From: Apostichopus japonicus
Taxonomy: Eukaryota > Echinodermata > Holothuroidea > Aspidochirotida > Stichopodidae
Length of the DNA stretch: 64,000 bases
Assembly: GCF_037975245.1 (NCBI RefSeq)
Contig: NC_092576.1
Coordinates: 7,961,001 to 8,025,000 of the forward strand
Direction: 5' to 3'
In this document: piece after piece, positions 24,600 through 36,190 of the stretch
Numbering within the stretch: the stretch's first letter is position 1
How the letters are laid out: each line of letters opens with the position of its first letter
The notes under the pieces: model-generated
Databases searched by the model: none
Told to the model about the DNA's origin: nothing
What the model saw: the letters and a program-made list of their open reading frames with translations, nothing else
Made by a program: the position numbers and the translations under genes

Positions 24600-25876
24600 G
24601 GTACTGTACAGACCTACATCACAGCATGTACTGTACAGACCTACATCACAGCATGTACTGTACAGACCTACAGCACACCATGTACTGTATATACATACCT
24701 ACAGCACAGCATGTACTGTGCAGACATACAGCACAGCATGTACTGTACAGACCTACAGCACTGCATGTACAGTACTGTACAGACCTACAGCACATCATGT
24801 ACTGTACAGACCTACAGCACAGCATGTACAGTACTGTACAGACCTACAGCATGTACTGTACAGACCTACAGCATGTACTGTACAGACCTACAGCATGTAC
24901 TGTACAGACCTACAGCACAGCATGTACAGTACTGTACAGACCTACAGCACATCATGTACAGTACTGTACAGACCTACAGCATGTACTTTACAGACCTACA
25001 GCATGTACAGTACTGTACAGACCTACAGCATGTACTGTACAGACCTACAGCACAGCATGTACAGTACTGTACAGACCTACAGCACAGCATGTACAGTACT
25101 GTACAGACCTACAGCATGTACTGTACAGACCTACAGCACAGCATGTACAGTACTGTACAGACCTACAGCATGTACTGTACAGACCTACAGCATGTACTTT
25201 ACAGACCTACAGCATGTACAGTACTGTACAGACCTACAGCATGTACTGTACAGACCTACAGCACAGCATGTACAGTACTGTACAGACCTACAGCACAGCA
25301 TGTACAGTACTGTACAGACCTACAGCATGTACTGTACAGACCTACAGCACAGCATGTACAGTACTGTACAGACCTACAGCATGTACTTTACAGACCTACA
25401 GCATGTACAGTACTGTACAGACCTACAGCATGTACTGTACAGACCTACAGCACAGCATGTACAGTACTGTACAGACCTACAGCACAGCATGTACAGTACT
25501 GTACAGACCTACAGCATGTACTGTACAGACCTACAGCATGTACAGTACTGTACAGACCTACAGCACAGCATGTACAGTACTGTACAGACCTACAGCACAG
25601 CATGTACAGTACTGTACAGACCTACAGCATGTACTGTACCTAGACCTACAGCATGTACAGTACTGTACAGACCTACAGCATGTACTTTACAGACCTACAG
25701 CATGTACAGTACTGTACAGACCTACAGCATGTACTGTACAGACCTACAGCACAGCATGTACAGTACTGTACAGACCTACAGCACAGCATGTACAGTACTG
25801 TACAGACCTACAGCATGTACTGTACAGACCTACAGCATGTACTGTACAGACCTACAGCACAGCATGTACTGTATAG
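24600..25876. repeat. 1.3-kb modular minisatellite with higher-order structure
   Basis: The array is built from a 22-bp core (words GTACTGTACAGACC and TACAGCAT) that can carry either, both or neither of two 5-bp additions (CAGTA and CACAG). Units are therefore 22, 27 or 32 bp. The CAGTA addition creates the 14-bp palindrome GTACAGTACTGTAC. A CTTTAC variant recurs at 24986, 25197, 25386 and 25685, which marks blocks of about 190-300 bp copied as groups. All three forward frames are open because no unit contains a stop, so the long frames are not evidence of a protein. Confidence 0.95.
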
Positions 25877-27425
25877 GTTTGTTATTTTACAGAATCAGGT
25901 TTCCTAGACTTACCATATTTCCTGCCCTAAGGATTTCCTGACATTGTGACAATGCCTGTAAAGTCTGTACACTTAACCATTCCACATGAGTGTTTCTTTT
26001 CATATTGATGTATTGAAATTTTGAAGAAGAAAACTAAACAAATTCAAACTTTGGAGAGAAACAAAACTGTTTAAAATGTGTAGCTTTGTGCATCTTCAGT
26101 ACTCAGTGTGCAGGGTATTGCATCATACTGTACAAAACAACTTGTTTGCTAGGCTCTCTGTTTGTACTAGCTTTAATGTAGGTGTACATGTACAATGGAT
26201 TAAAGACTTCAATTTGAAAGCTGTGTTTACAATATAGTACTGTACTGCAGTAAGCAACATAGTGTAGGAGTGTTGGTCCGGGCAGTTTCAGATTAATATG
26301 ATAGTGAAGTTGTTGAGCAGATAATTAGCAGTGGACAAGTCTGCCCAACACCAGCCATTTTGGCTACTAAAGTAACCCTGTTTCAACATGAGACATAGTT
26401 ATCAAGCAATAACAACAACAAAAAGTCTTCATTGTTAATTTCTGTCTTATAAAGAATATGAACTTAGAAAACAGTTAACAATGTTCTCTGAAAGTGGGAA
26501 TGCTGCTAAAGTGGTTCTTTCCGACTGAGTGATAATTGAAGAAAATGGGATCCCCTGCCGGTTGAACAAGTTATCATGTGATACAAACGTCACTTAGACA
26601 ATTAAACAAAAAGTAAAAAAGAATAATTAATAATAAATGAAAGATAAGATTGGTATACACTAGTCTGTGCTTTACAAATTCATAGGAAACTTCCGTAACA
26701 ATTTGATATAAAAGCAATGAATATGAATAGGAACCTTTCAAAATCTTTAGAATTACTGTATGGAAACCTAATTTACTTGATACACATTTATTCAACTAGC
26801 TTTGGTAATATAGAAAGTAGAAACACCCAGTAATTGCATCCAAATGCAAAGGAATTGCCCTTAATAGTGCCCAATACTGTCAGGGATAGTAATTGTGTAC
26901 AACTAACACCATTGTGAACCAGCGAAAAATGCTTGCACATAACGCACACTACGATTACACAGCAGGCCTATAGGGTACGCAGAACTGAGATATGGATTGA
27001 AATTTCGAACACCTGAGAACTTTGCGGTAACAGTTCCCAAATCCATATATTCTGTTTAGCTCTACACTAAGGATGAGAATGCCACATTTAAGGAATGAAT
27101 CTGTTGTCGCTAGGACAGAGGGCGGCATTGCTTTTATTTTTAAATCGGGGAATACGTTGAGACAAGATTAGCAGAGAGAATATATTTAATAATAAGCATA
27201 CATGGTACATCTTGCATAAGAATGATAACATTTCCCTAACAAATTTAGTTACGTAACTCAAGGACACTGTAAATAGCAATACATGATTATACCATTCATG
27301 TGTCTGACTACATTACAGTAACTCTCCCTCTCTCTCTCTCTCACTATCTCTCTTTCCTAGTTTGGAGCGATTAGTGTTTAAAGCTACACAAACGTTCTCC
27401 GCTCTCAGAGGCTCTAGATAGTAAA
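25877..27425. other. Intergenic and 5' flank of PLSCR-B
   Basis: No separate gene is recognised. A (CT)n tract (about 27324-27352) lies 75-100 bp before the PLSCR-B start codon, in the promoter or 5' untranslated region. No TATA box was clear. Confidence 0.4.
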
Positions 27426-30400
27426 ATGTCGGATAATAAGTATACCGCTGAGAAGACCCAGTATGGAATGGGCGAAGCAGGGGTGACCACACCGCCAGGA
27501 CAGCAGGCTCAGCCGATACCAGGACAACCGATTGTGAGTGGTCAACCTCTACCTGGAGCTCCCGGACAGGTGCAATGGATGGCTCCACCACCAGTGAGTA
27601 ATCCCCTCATCACACAACCAACCATTACCATAGATAATATGTGTACTTTGTAAAAATGTACATTTCTCCCATTACCTTGGGCCAACTTCCTTTCTACCCC
27701 CCTCCCCCCCCCCCCAGTACCACTAAAATATTTTCTCAGTAGTCTCCAGTCAGCTGTAACTACTTTACAGTGTAGATCCCACCCAGCTAATTCTGTATCT
27801 AATATTTGCGTTTAATAGGTATGTTGAATTGTTTTATTGGTACAGGGGGTTGAGGAGGTCCCCCCGTACCACTAAAATATTTTCTCAGTAGTCTCCAGTT
27901 AGCTGTTACTACTTTACAATGTATAGACCCCACCCAGCTAATTCTGTGTCTAAAATTTGCTTCCACTGGTTTAATACGAATGTTTAATTGTTTTATTGTG
28001 TATATTTAGTTGTGTACAGTATGTATGTTTTATCGTGTTTTATTGTGTTTAATATGGTTGAACTCCTACTGTACTAAAACCCCACTACCATTTACCACCT
28101 GCACAGTGTACATTGCACTCAAATAATCTCCATGGTACATCAATAAATTTACTGCACACATAACCAGATTTTTGAGAATAGATGGATCAATATTTTACAG
28201 GTTTACAGGTCTACGTGGAATACTGTAGTTATACGTTACCAGCTAATACTTTAGTGTGGGAAAATATTTAGGTGCATTAGTAGAGCAGAGACAGGTAAGT
28301 TTCTTGTCAATACCCCAAGCCAGATCTGGTTCTTTTTTGCTCCTGATTGCAATTTTCTGCATCTTTTGCACAGGTTGGACTGGATTAGGGCCTAACCCAT
28401 AAATATATTCAATCATAAATAAACATCAATTTTGTTTTGAAAAGAAATAACACATAACAATATTCTTACCATGTATCAAGACAAAAAAAAATAATAATAA
28501 AATATATCCATTTTTTAACAATTTATGTTCATTTTAACAACAGGCTATTCCTGGATGTCCCCCTGGCCTTGAGTACCTGACACAGTTAGACCAGATACTT
28601 GTTCACCAACAGGTGGAACTCTTTGAAGCTTTCACTGGGATTGAGACCAAAAATCGTTACCAGATTAAGAATGCTCTTGGACAGCAGGTAAGTTTATCCA
28701 GTCTGAACAACAGACTACAAAATATGGGACAAGGACACAACATTTGGTTCTTTTATTTTGGGGTGGGGGGGGGGCATGTGTGAGAAATTTCCAGACATCA
28801 AAAAATGAGACATACACGTTTTGGAGCTTGCCAATTTTCATGTTCTACAGGCTCCAGCTTTCATAACTTTAATGAGTATCAAGTCAAATCTGAAGAGTGG
28901 TTTCCTGGTGGGTCCTGGAACAGTTCCCATTGCTCCCGGGGCCAGGGTGGGGGGAGGGGAAGGTATGGCCTAGAACATTGGAGACCTACAAATCTAGTTG
29001 ATACTTCTAATTGTGGCTCCGTCGTGCAGCATGACACCAACGTCGGACCTAGAAGTGAAATCAGTGAGGGATTGAAGTGTCATAATCTTAAGACACCTTC
29101 CTGTTTAAATCCTTCAAGTCCTTGAAGTCCTTCACCCTCTCACTCACTCCCTCCCTTCTCAGGCCTCAGTCTTTCCCCCCTCACTCACTCCCTCCCCCAC
29201 AGGCCTCAGTCCTTCCCCCTGTCACTCACTCCCTCCCCCTCAGGCCTCAGTCCTTCCCCCTCACTCACTCCCTCCCCCCTCAGGCCTCAGTCCTTCCCCC
29301 TCACTCACTCCCTCCCTCCCCCCTCACTCACTCCCTCCCCCTTCAGGCCTCAGTCCTTCCCCCTCACTCACTCCCTCACCCCACAGGCCTCAGTCATTCC
29401 CCCTCTCACTCACTCCCTCCTTCAGTCCCTCCCCCTCTCACACCCCCTACCCCTCAGGCCTCAGTCCTGCCCCCTCTCACTCACTCCCTCTCCTCTCACT
29501 CCCTCTCCACCCTCAGTCCTCCCCCTCACACTCCCTCCCCCTCTCTCTCCATTAATCCTTTCCCGTTTTCTTGATAAGATGTTCTTTGCCTACGAGGAGT
29601 CTGAACTGTGCATGAGGCTGTGTTGTGGACCTCAGCGTAGCTTTATGATGCATGTCCTCAACAACCTGAACCAAGAGGTTCTGAGGGTGGTGAGGCCATT
29701 CCAATGTTGCTCGGGGTGCTGCTGGTGCGCAGGGTGCTGCGATCACTGTGCCCTCACCATCGCCATCGAGTCTCCTCCTGGCCAAGTGATCGGACACGTC
29801 CGGCAGAGGTAACATCCAAAAACATAATACAGCATCATGTAATTGGTCCACGGTGGTGTCACTTCAAAATATCAAATTCCCTTTTCCTTGCAACCGTGGC
29901 GGACTTTAACCATTGTTCTATCGTCTGAGAGGACAAAGTTTTGTTTTTGATGACCAATTATCCTCGTGCGATCAGACAGATCGGACAAATACTACAGAAA
30001 AAAAAAGTATCATGTTTGAACTTATATTTAGCAAATTATACACAATCGTTTGATCGATTGGTTCAGTGACAAAGGAAAACACCATTAAGCTGCCCTTCAA
30101 TAGATAATTCGAGAAAGGTAGACTGTCTTGTCTTTGAGTTTAACACATGCAGTAAAGTAGTCTATTTTGTGTTGTTTTTTAAGGGAAGTAATACATGCAA
30201 GGCCCATTATGAGATTCATTTATGAATTTTTTTTGTTCACATGGATATGATAGGAATGACTATTTATCCATTTATTTTCATTCACAAGGTGAAAGCCAAA
30301 ACCAAAGACACTATGACAACTATGACACTCATTTCTATTAATTTTTTTACTTTTTTCATCCACAGGGGAAGTAAATGGAAGGCCCATTATGAGATTCTCG

Positions 30401-33400
30401 ATGCTAACATGGAACCAGTCCTGAAGATTTGGGGCCCTTGCTGTTTCTGCCAGGCGGTCTGTTGTACATGTGACATAGACTTCAAGGTGAGTCGAGAGTC
30501 ATTGGGGAGTAGAGACTCCCGCTTGTTATTTAATTTTTTTTCATTTTTATCTCAATACATTACATGTATAGAGATATTGTAACAGTAAGTGGGACTCTCT
30601 CTTCTCTTAAAAATTTTTCAGCGTCTTCATGCAAAGTTCTTTTTCTCTGGAATTTCCAGAGCAAGCATATATCATATAGGCCAACAAAAGTTACTATTTT
30701 TTATTCCAGAATTGTATCTCATTCTATGACTTTTTCACCGATTTATGTCCAAATTTGGCCAAATCCCTCTGAAAAACAGTTGAACTGAGGCCTTTTTGCA
30801 CACGCTCCAAAACTTGTTTGTTTCATTGTTTTTGATGATTAAGCCCCGCCTCCAAGTCTTGTGTAGCAGATTGGCTATGACTCAAGCCCCGCCTCCAAGT
30901 CTGGTTTGTAGCAGATTGGCTATGCCTCATGGCAGCTACATGTTAGATATACGAAAATGGTCACCCTCACGACCAATGCACACTAATTCCATATACACAT
31001 TGTTGTGCATTTAATTTATATTAGGACTTCGTCTGTTTATAGCTCCATGGTTTTAGTAATATCAATTTAAGAATTGTTCTTTTGTTCAGGTAGTTTTTCA
31101 GAGCAAGAGTCATGATAAGTTTGTTTGATTGCCCATCAGGTATTTTGTATAATTACGTATACACTTTGTTGTGCTGCTGAAGGCTACAAGTTTAGGCTAG
31201 GCCTAATGCATTCTATATTAGGCCTTCATTTAGTAATAGCCACATTAGCATTGTACTGGTGGTGTTCAGGCAGTTTTGGGCCATGGTACAGTCAGTTTGT
31301 TTGATTGCCTTACAGTGTGTTTTAATTTTTAAGTTAAGTTTCCAACTTATATATTAACTGTGACTCCATAAATTTAACATAATGTTAATGGGATAATACA
31401 ACAACTATTCATTTGGAATAGAGTGTATATTGTGCATTTCTAGAATGAAGCATCATTATGAATTAACAGCTTGTTTGGTATATTTCTTTAACCCCCCCCC
31501 CAAAAAAAAAAAGAATTAAAACAAAAATTATAATCTATCACATTTTATTTTCACTGGAGTATGTATAAAAGAGGAGCCGGCCATAGCATTACAACTTTTA
31601 TAAGACTATAAAAATTGGATAAGGTTATGTCTTATTTATAAGGATATAATAAGGTTATAAGAAGTATGTTTAGCTTTCTTTTGAACCTGTGATGTTTGAC
31701 ATCAAATATACAAAGAATTAAAAGAAAATACTAAAATGGAGAGGAACTGGGGTGGCTATTAGGGGAGGAGGAGGCCACCCATCACTTTCAATTTAAAACT
31801 TATATTCTACATATGCACATTATTTTTTCCAAGTCATAAATCCACGAAATCTTCATGTCAAAATTATTGAGATGGAAAAACGTGGGTTGTTTTGATAATT
31901 GGAAGTGTACACAGTTTTGATGGTAGTCACCACTACAGTCTACAGTAACCTACAGTAGGTCGATAGGCCTAGCTTTCTCAAGGCGGGCATCAGGAATATG
32001 GTCGAGTTGTTTGCCTCTTCTTATTTGACTGTTGTCATTGACGTCAAACTATATGACCAAAAGTATTATATATATTGATATTGATAATTGTAGAGACAGA
32101 GCAAAGATAAGAAACTAGGAATCGAAATTAGAACTTCCAGTATTGAGATACTGCGTCATTGATGCTCTTGTTAGTAGAGGGCGCCGTCATGTCAATCTAA
32201 ACGTCTATAATCTCTACACTTTATGGGTGTCTGAATCAGAGTAAGACGATACCCTGAATGAGCTGATCAGAATGTTAGTGGGATGAAACTCGCATGCAAG
32301 ACACACTGCATGATTGACTTGTTCATGTTCCTACCCGTGCAGTTCTGACCGCACCAAATGATTGCCTCGGTAGACACAAGTTAAATCTCAAGATCTCTTC
32401 AGGCTCATTTATTCCGTTCTCCTGGTTAATGACGAAGGGAGTTGTGTATATAGTATTATTGATCGACTCGACGTTCGGCTGTGATTGGTCAGTCAATGAA
32501 CCTGTCCAAATCTCGTGGCGTTAGATTCGGGGGACATGACAGCTCCCTCCCTCTTCGTTGATGTCGTGTAAGGCTGAGAGCCTCATTGCTAGCAATCAAC
32601 ATTCAACGGTCAACGTTGTGTCGAATCACCAGGTTTTAGCTATAATCGATCATCTGTATAGTGTGTTAATAATATTATAGAACGAAACAAGAAAGAAATT
32701 CAGAATTTTCATAGTCAACTTAATCGTCAAAACTGGTGGGTGGTCAGCTTCAAAATACAATCAAAATCTTGATAAAATGTTATACAGAAAGGAAAAAAAT
32801 TGTAAAAACATTTTGCTGTAAATTTTGTATTGAAATGTTGTCAGTATTATCGGCTCTCTAAAACTCTTACGGCTTCCACTGGTTCTTGTCCTGGGGGTTA
32901 AAACAGACCTCTTCTGCGTAACTGGCTATCTCAGGAGGGGAGGCTGGTCATTTTTAACAGTAAAGGTCTTTGTATGTATATACGTATATCAGATCCTTCT
33001 GCAAGCAGGAACTCGCGAAGAAGCCTCATTGGCTTATCAAAGCTGCAAGCTGACCGAAGTCAGTCTCTTAAATTCATATTTAACGTCCATGATTATGAAC
33101 TGTTAATTGTCAACAATTCTGTAACTGGACGACAAACATTAATCTGGGAGTGACTCGAACCGGGGACCTTATGATGCAACCGGGGACCTTATGATTTGTG
33201 ATAGTTTTAGAAACCTAGGTCGCTGTCCAGTCGAGTAGGGCAGTTCGTTAGGCTTACTTAACCCAAGAGACCATTGAATCAGTGAGAACCAAAGACTCTT
33301 TCTTGCTCGACAGTAAATTTCTTAGTTAATGGATGTTGTCTGCTTTTGCCTATTTATAAAGTTGATGACCTTGCAGGAGTCTCAGGAGATTGGTAAGATC

Positions 33401-33992
33401 AGCAAGCAATGGGCTGGCATCGCCAAAGAATGTTTCACCAAAGCCGATAACTTTGGAATGCAGTTCCCGCTGGACTTGGATGTCAAAGTGAAGGGGACAC
33501 TTTTGGGGGCGCTGTTTCTAATCGAATTTATGTTCTTTGAACAGAAGAAGAATAACAACAACTAAAGCTAGATGTTCAAAAAAAGAGTTAAGATGTTATC
33601 TCACTTTTGTGTTTTGTGGCTGTTCACCCCTTGTCTGCACTTTTTGTTGACGCTTCATGTTGGTTGAGCTCTTTTCGTATATATGTGTTTGATAGGGGCG
33701 ATAATGTTAGCTCAAATGAATGAGATCTTACTCCTTAGCAACCTCCTTTTGTGCTAACCCATATCTTGTTCGCTTTTGTTTCTACGTATTCTTAAAGTTG
33801 ATGACGCTCGACGAATCGCAGCAGATCGGTAAGATCAGCAAGCAGTGGTCCGGCATCACCAAAGAATGGTTCACCAACGCCGACAACTTTGGAATTCAAT
33901 TCCCCATGGACCTCGACGTCAAAGTGAAGGGGACCCTCTTGGGGGCGCTCTTCCTAATTGAATTCATGTTCTTTGAGCAGCAAAACCAATAA
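27426..33992 (+). CDS. Phospholipid scramblase (PLSCR-B) with two alternative last exons
   Basis: Exons are 27426-27593, 28544-28687, 29579-29808, 30366-30486, then either 33362-33565 (5A) or 33798-33992 (5B). This gives 288 or 285 residues. What is seen: a Pro/Gln/Gly-rich N-terminus (1-56) ending QWMAPPP as in [14 protein letters not shown] at 108-115, a cysteine-rich cluster (C147, 148, 151, 152, 154, 157, 158, 161) matching the palmitoylation site, a Ca2+-binding-like loop around 247-260, and a C-terminal membrane helix (about 264-280). Family role is Ca2+-dependent scrambling of phospholipids. Phases 0, 0, 2, 0 match PLSCR-A. AATAAA at 34168-34173 lies downstream of both last exons; none lies between them. 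The ends use GT-AG sites throughout. Confidence 0.93.
27716..28000. repeat. Tandem 150-bp duplication in PLSCR-B intron 1
   Basis: A stretch beginning GTACCACTAAAATATTTTCT at 27716 is repeated from 27866 with small differences, through TGTTTTATTG. It is a simple local duplication within the intron. Confidence 0.8.
29125..29560. repeat. Pyrimidine minisatellite just upstream of PLSCR-B exon 3
   Basis: Eight or more copies of a unit of about 38 bp, CCCTCACTCACTCCCTCCCC plus CAGGCCTCAGTCCTTCC, fill the end of intron 2. Each unit contains a C/T tract followed by CAG|G, the consensus of a 3' splice acceptor. The real acceptor (GATAAG, 29573-29578) lies about 20 bp beyond the array. Confidence 0.9.
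30182..30218 (+). pseudogene. Fragment duplicated from the start of PLSCR-B exon 4
   Basis: The segment opens GGGAAGTAA and continues AAGGCCCATTATGAGATTC, matching the first ~34 nt of exon 4 (30366-30400) with a small insertion. It lies 150 bp upstream in intron 3, lacks the rest of the exon and carries an in-frame stop, so it is a dead exon scrap. Confidence 0.75.
30841..30930 (+). repeat. Two tandem copies of a 44-bp unit with GC-box and inverted CCAAT words
   Basis: Each copy has CCCCGCCTCCAAGTCT followed by GTAGCAGATTGGCTATG. The unit pairs a GC-box-like word with ATTGG (inverted CCAAT), as in many promoters, but it lies inside PLSCR-B intron 4. Any promoter role is speculative. Confidence 0.6.
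32985..33260 (-). mobile_element. tRNA-derived SINE in PLSCR-B intron 4
   Basis: On the minus strand the head contains CCGGTTCGAGTCACTCC (a B box) and a 21-bp tandem duplication around CATAAGGTCCCCGGTT. The body matches the plus-strand copy at 39287-39515, sharing TAATGTTTGTCGTCCAGTTA and TTCTTCGCGAGTTCCTGCTT. It ends in a TATG/TATA-like tail. It sits about 100 bp before exon 5A. Confidence 0.8.
33362..33565 (+). CDS. PLSCR-B alternative terminal exon 5A
   Basis: The acceptor TTATAAAG precedes TTGATGACC, and the exon reads [17 protein letters not shown] through [10 protein letters not shown] and a TAA stop (67 residues). It carries the Ca2+ loop version [13 protein letters not shown] and the membrane helix. 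An in-frame internal TTGCAG at 33372-33377 could be a second acceptor that drops five residues. Confidence 0.85.
   Translation: MMTLQESQEIGKISKQWAGIAKECFTKADNFGMQFPLDLDVKVKGTLLGALFLIEFMFFEQKKNNNN
33798..33992 (+). CDS. PLSCR-B alternative terminal exon 5B
   Basis: The acceptor CTTAAAG precedes TTGATGACG, the same context as exon 5A. It reads [17 protein letters not shown] through FFEQQNQ and a TAA stop (64 residues). The Ca2+ loop version is [13 protein letters not shown], and the cysteine of 5A (KECF) is a tryptophan (KEWF). Both exons are intact and splice in phase from exon 4, so they are probably alternative last exons or 5B is reached by skipping 5A. Confidence 0.85.
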   Translation: MMTLDESQQIGKISKQWSGITKEWFTNADNFGIQFPMDLDVKVKGTLLGALFLIEFMFFEQQNQ

Positions 33993-34167
33993 TTAAACTT
34001 TCATCTGAATGGAAGTTTAGTTTTGGTTTGTATGATGTGGTTGGAGAATGCATGAATTAAGCACTTATCTTTTGCCTTTGCCAAAATGATAGACTAGCTA
34101 ATGTGACTAGTTGCAGATATCTTTTATACTTATTAGAGTAGTGTTACTATGACAGTGTAGGCTAAAA

Positions 34168-34173
34168 AATAAA
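34168..34173 (+). terminator. Polyadenylation signal of PLSCR-B
   Basis: AATAAA lies 176 bp after the exon 5B stop. It is the first such hexamer after either stop and probably serves both isoforms. Confidence 0.6.
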
Positions 34174-35974
34174 GAGATCTAAACAAGATAGGAAGATAGG
34201 TAAATAAGAGATTGCACATCTTGTTGAGTGCAGAGAGAGGGGTGGAGGATGGAATGCTGAGGTGGATTTAAACGGAGACAGCATTTTGCATTTGGTCAGC
34301 AATCTTATATATAAAGCAAGGTTCCACTCTGGTCATGCTAATGTCTGTGAATTGGATGGTACCATGTTGCTACTATTAAAATTGTTAAAATACATGGGGG
34401 GGGTGGGTGGGGTGGAGAGGGTGCAGTGGAGGGCATTCTTGTTAATATTTGATGAAGCAATGGTGAGTACATTTATTTGTGCTAAGGCAGTGTACCACCT
34501 GAGTCATCATGCCCCCCCTCCCCCCCCCCCAGTCGCCGTTCTCCGTAACAAAACGAAAGATTTCTAACAGTGTAAAGTTAGTCAAAAAGTTTTGAAAAAA
34601 TGTTTGTAATCTCTTTGTAGTATAGTAGAAATTAGTTAGTGTAATGTATATATAACTTCAAGTATATTCTATAGCTTTTAACATTCAGTGTTCATTTAGT
34701 TGTTTTTTTTCGATATCATCATTCATCGCTAGCTTACTGCATCACCATGGCAGTTAAACATGAATATTATGGAGGGGATTTAAAATGGTTTTTATTTTAT
34801 TTTATTTTATTTTATTTTATTTTTTTGGGGGGGGTTCTGTTTTGTGTTTTTAGGGCTAGTTACCTACTTGGCGGATATTGTACTATTATACTATATACTT
34901 CCATAAACGATTGTTTTGTAACACACAAATATTTAAGCCAGAATGGAATACGATGGTTTGTTGGATGCCGTTCACAGAAAGAAGAAATAAAAGGCAGGTT
35001 TGGGTTGCTATCAGCTATACCTCCCATTTTGGAATTGCTCCCACCTGTGAAATTGTATTCTGTGGCAATGTTGACAATGTCCATGAGCCATGGATCAAAA
35101 GGAGATGTTAACAGCTGATCAGATTGATGAGTTTTCACTTCAGCTAAATATTTCTCAAAAACTTTCTACAGGATACAGAAATATAACCCGTATTGGTACT
35201 CAGGATGGTAATAGCCTGTAACATGTCAGTGTTTGTGCCAGGTAGGAAGGCGTGTAGTAATAGCAGCACAGCATGAGTATGAATGCAAGTGAAACTCCCA
35301 TTGGTGTGGGTACATGTAGAAGCAGGGAAGCAGCCATGTATACCAGGGTGGGGGGAGCTTAGGGGGGGGTCTTTAGCCATGACCCCTGTAATTTTTAGGA
35401 AAAGAGGCACGTTTGATATATTTTTAAAACAATGTTTATTATTATTATTTTTGTTTATTATGATATTAGTATCAGGAACATTTTCAGGTTTTTTTTTTTT
35501 TTAGTATTATTATTATTATTATTGTTAATTTTTTTTTTTTTAATATCATATTAGTATTAGGAACTTGTCTGAGGCTTCTATTGATTTGGCTATGACCTTT
35601 AGGCTGGTTATTCTGGTATTCAATGGCTGTCAGATCAAAACAGAACCATTCTGTACAACCCTAATGAGGGTTTGTTGTCTTTTAGTTTCTTTCGTAAAGT
35701 GGCCTTTGTATTCTTGCAGTTTGCAGGAAGCTCATGATGAGCTATGGAATAGACTGTAAAGGCTGAATATGTTGTAGCTGCCATGAAGACGAAAGCATCT
35801 GTACGGGTAGCGTGATATCATATGCATTAGTTAGGACTATGGAGGCTGTTAAAGGAGTAAAGTAGAAGGCTGTTGCATGATTTAAGTAGGTTTGTGTTCT
35901 TCATGGTTAGGCCGAGATAGCTGGTCTGTATTACTTAAATGGTTATATGAGGCATCCATACTAAGGTAGCCTAG

Positions 35975-36190
35975 CTGTTTAACTAGGGTAAGAGTGGCGT
36001 AGCCTGGCTATATAATGAGGGTAAGGGTGAGGTAGCCTGGCTATATAATGAGGGTAAAGGTGAGGTAGCCTAGCTGTATAAAGAGGGTAAGGGTGAGGTA
36101 GCCTGGCTGTATAAAGAGGGTAAGGGTGAGGTAGCCTGGGCTATATAATGAGGGTAAAGGTGAGGTATTCCAGGCTGTAGGATTGGGGCT
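35975..36190. repeat. ~33-bp minisatellite
   Basis: Six or so copies of a unit containing GGGTAAGGGTGAGGTAGCCTGG and CTATATAATGA lie in tandem. Diverged copies with TTAGCCAGGCTG continue to about 36315. Confidence 0.8.

Noticed and set aside
24499-25941. Open frame of 480 codons, with other long frames overlapping it
   Set aside because: It is the minisatellite read through. All three forward frames stay open because the unit has no stop codon, and the peptide is only the repeat.
29122-29574. Proline/serine-rich frame of 150 codons
   Set aside because: It is a translation of the pyrimidine minisatellite in PLSCR-B intron 2.
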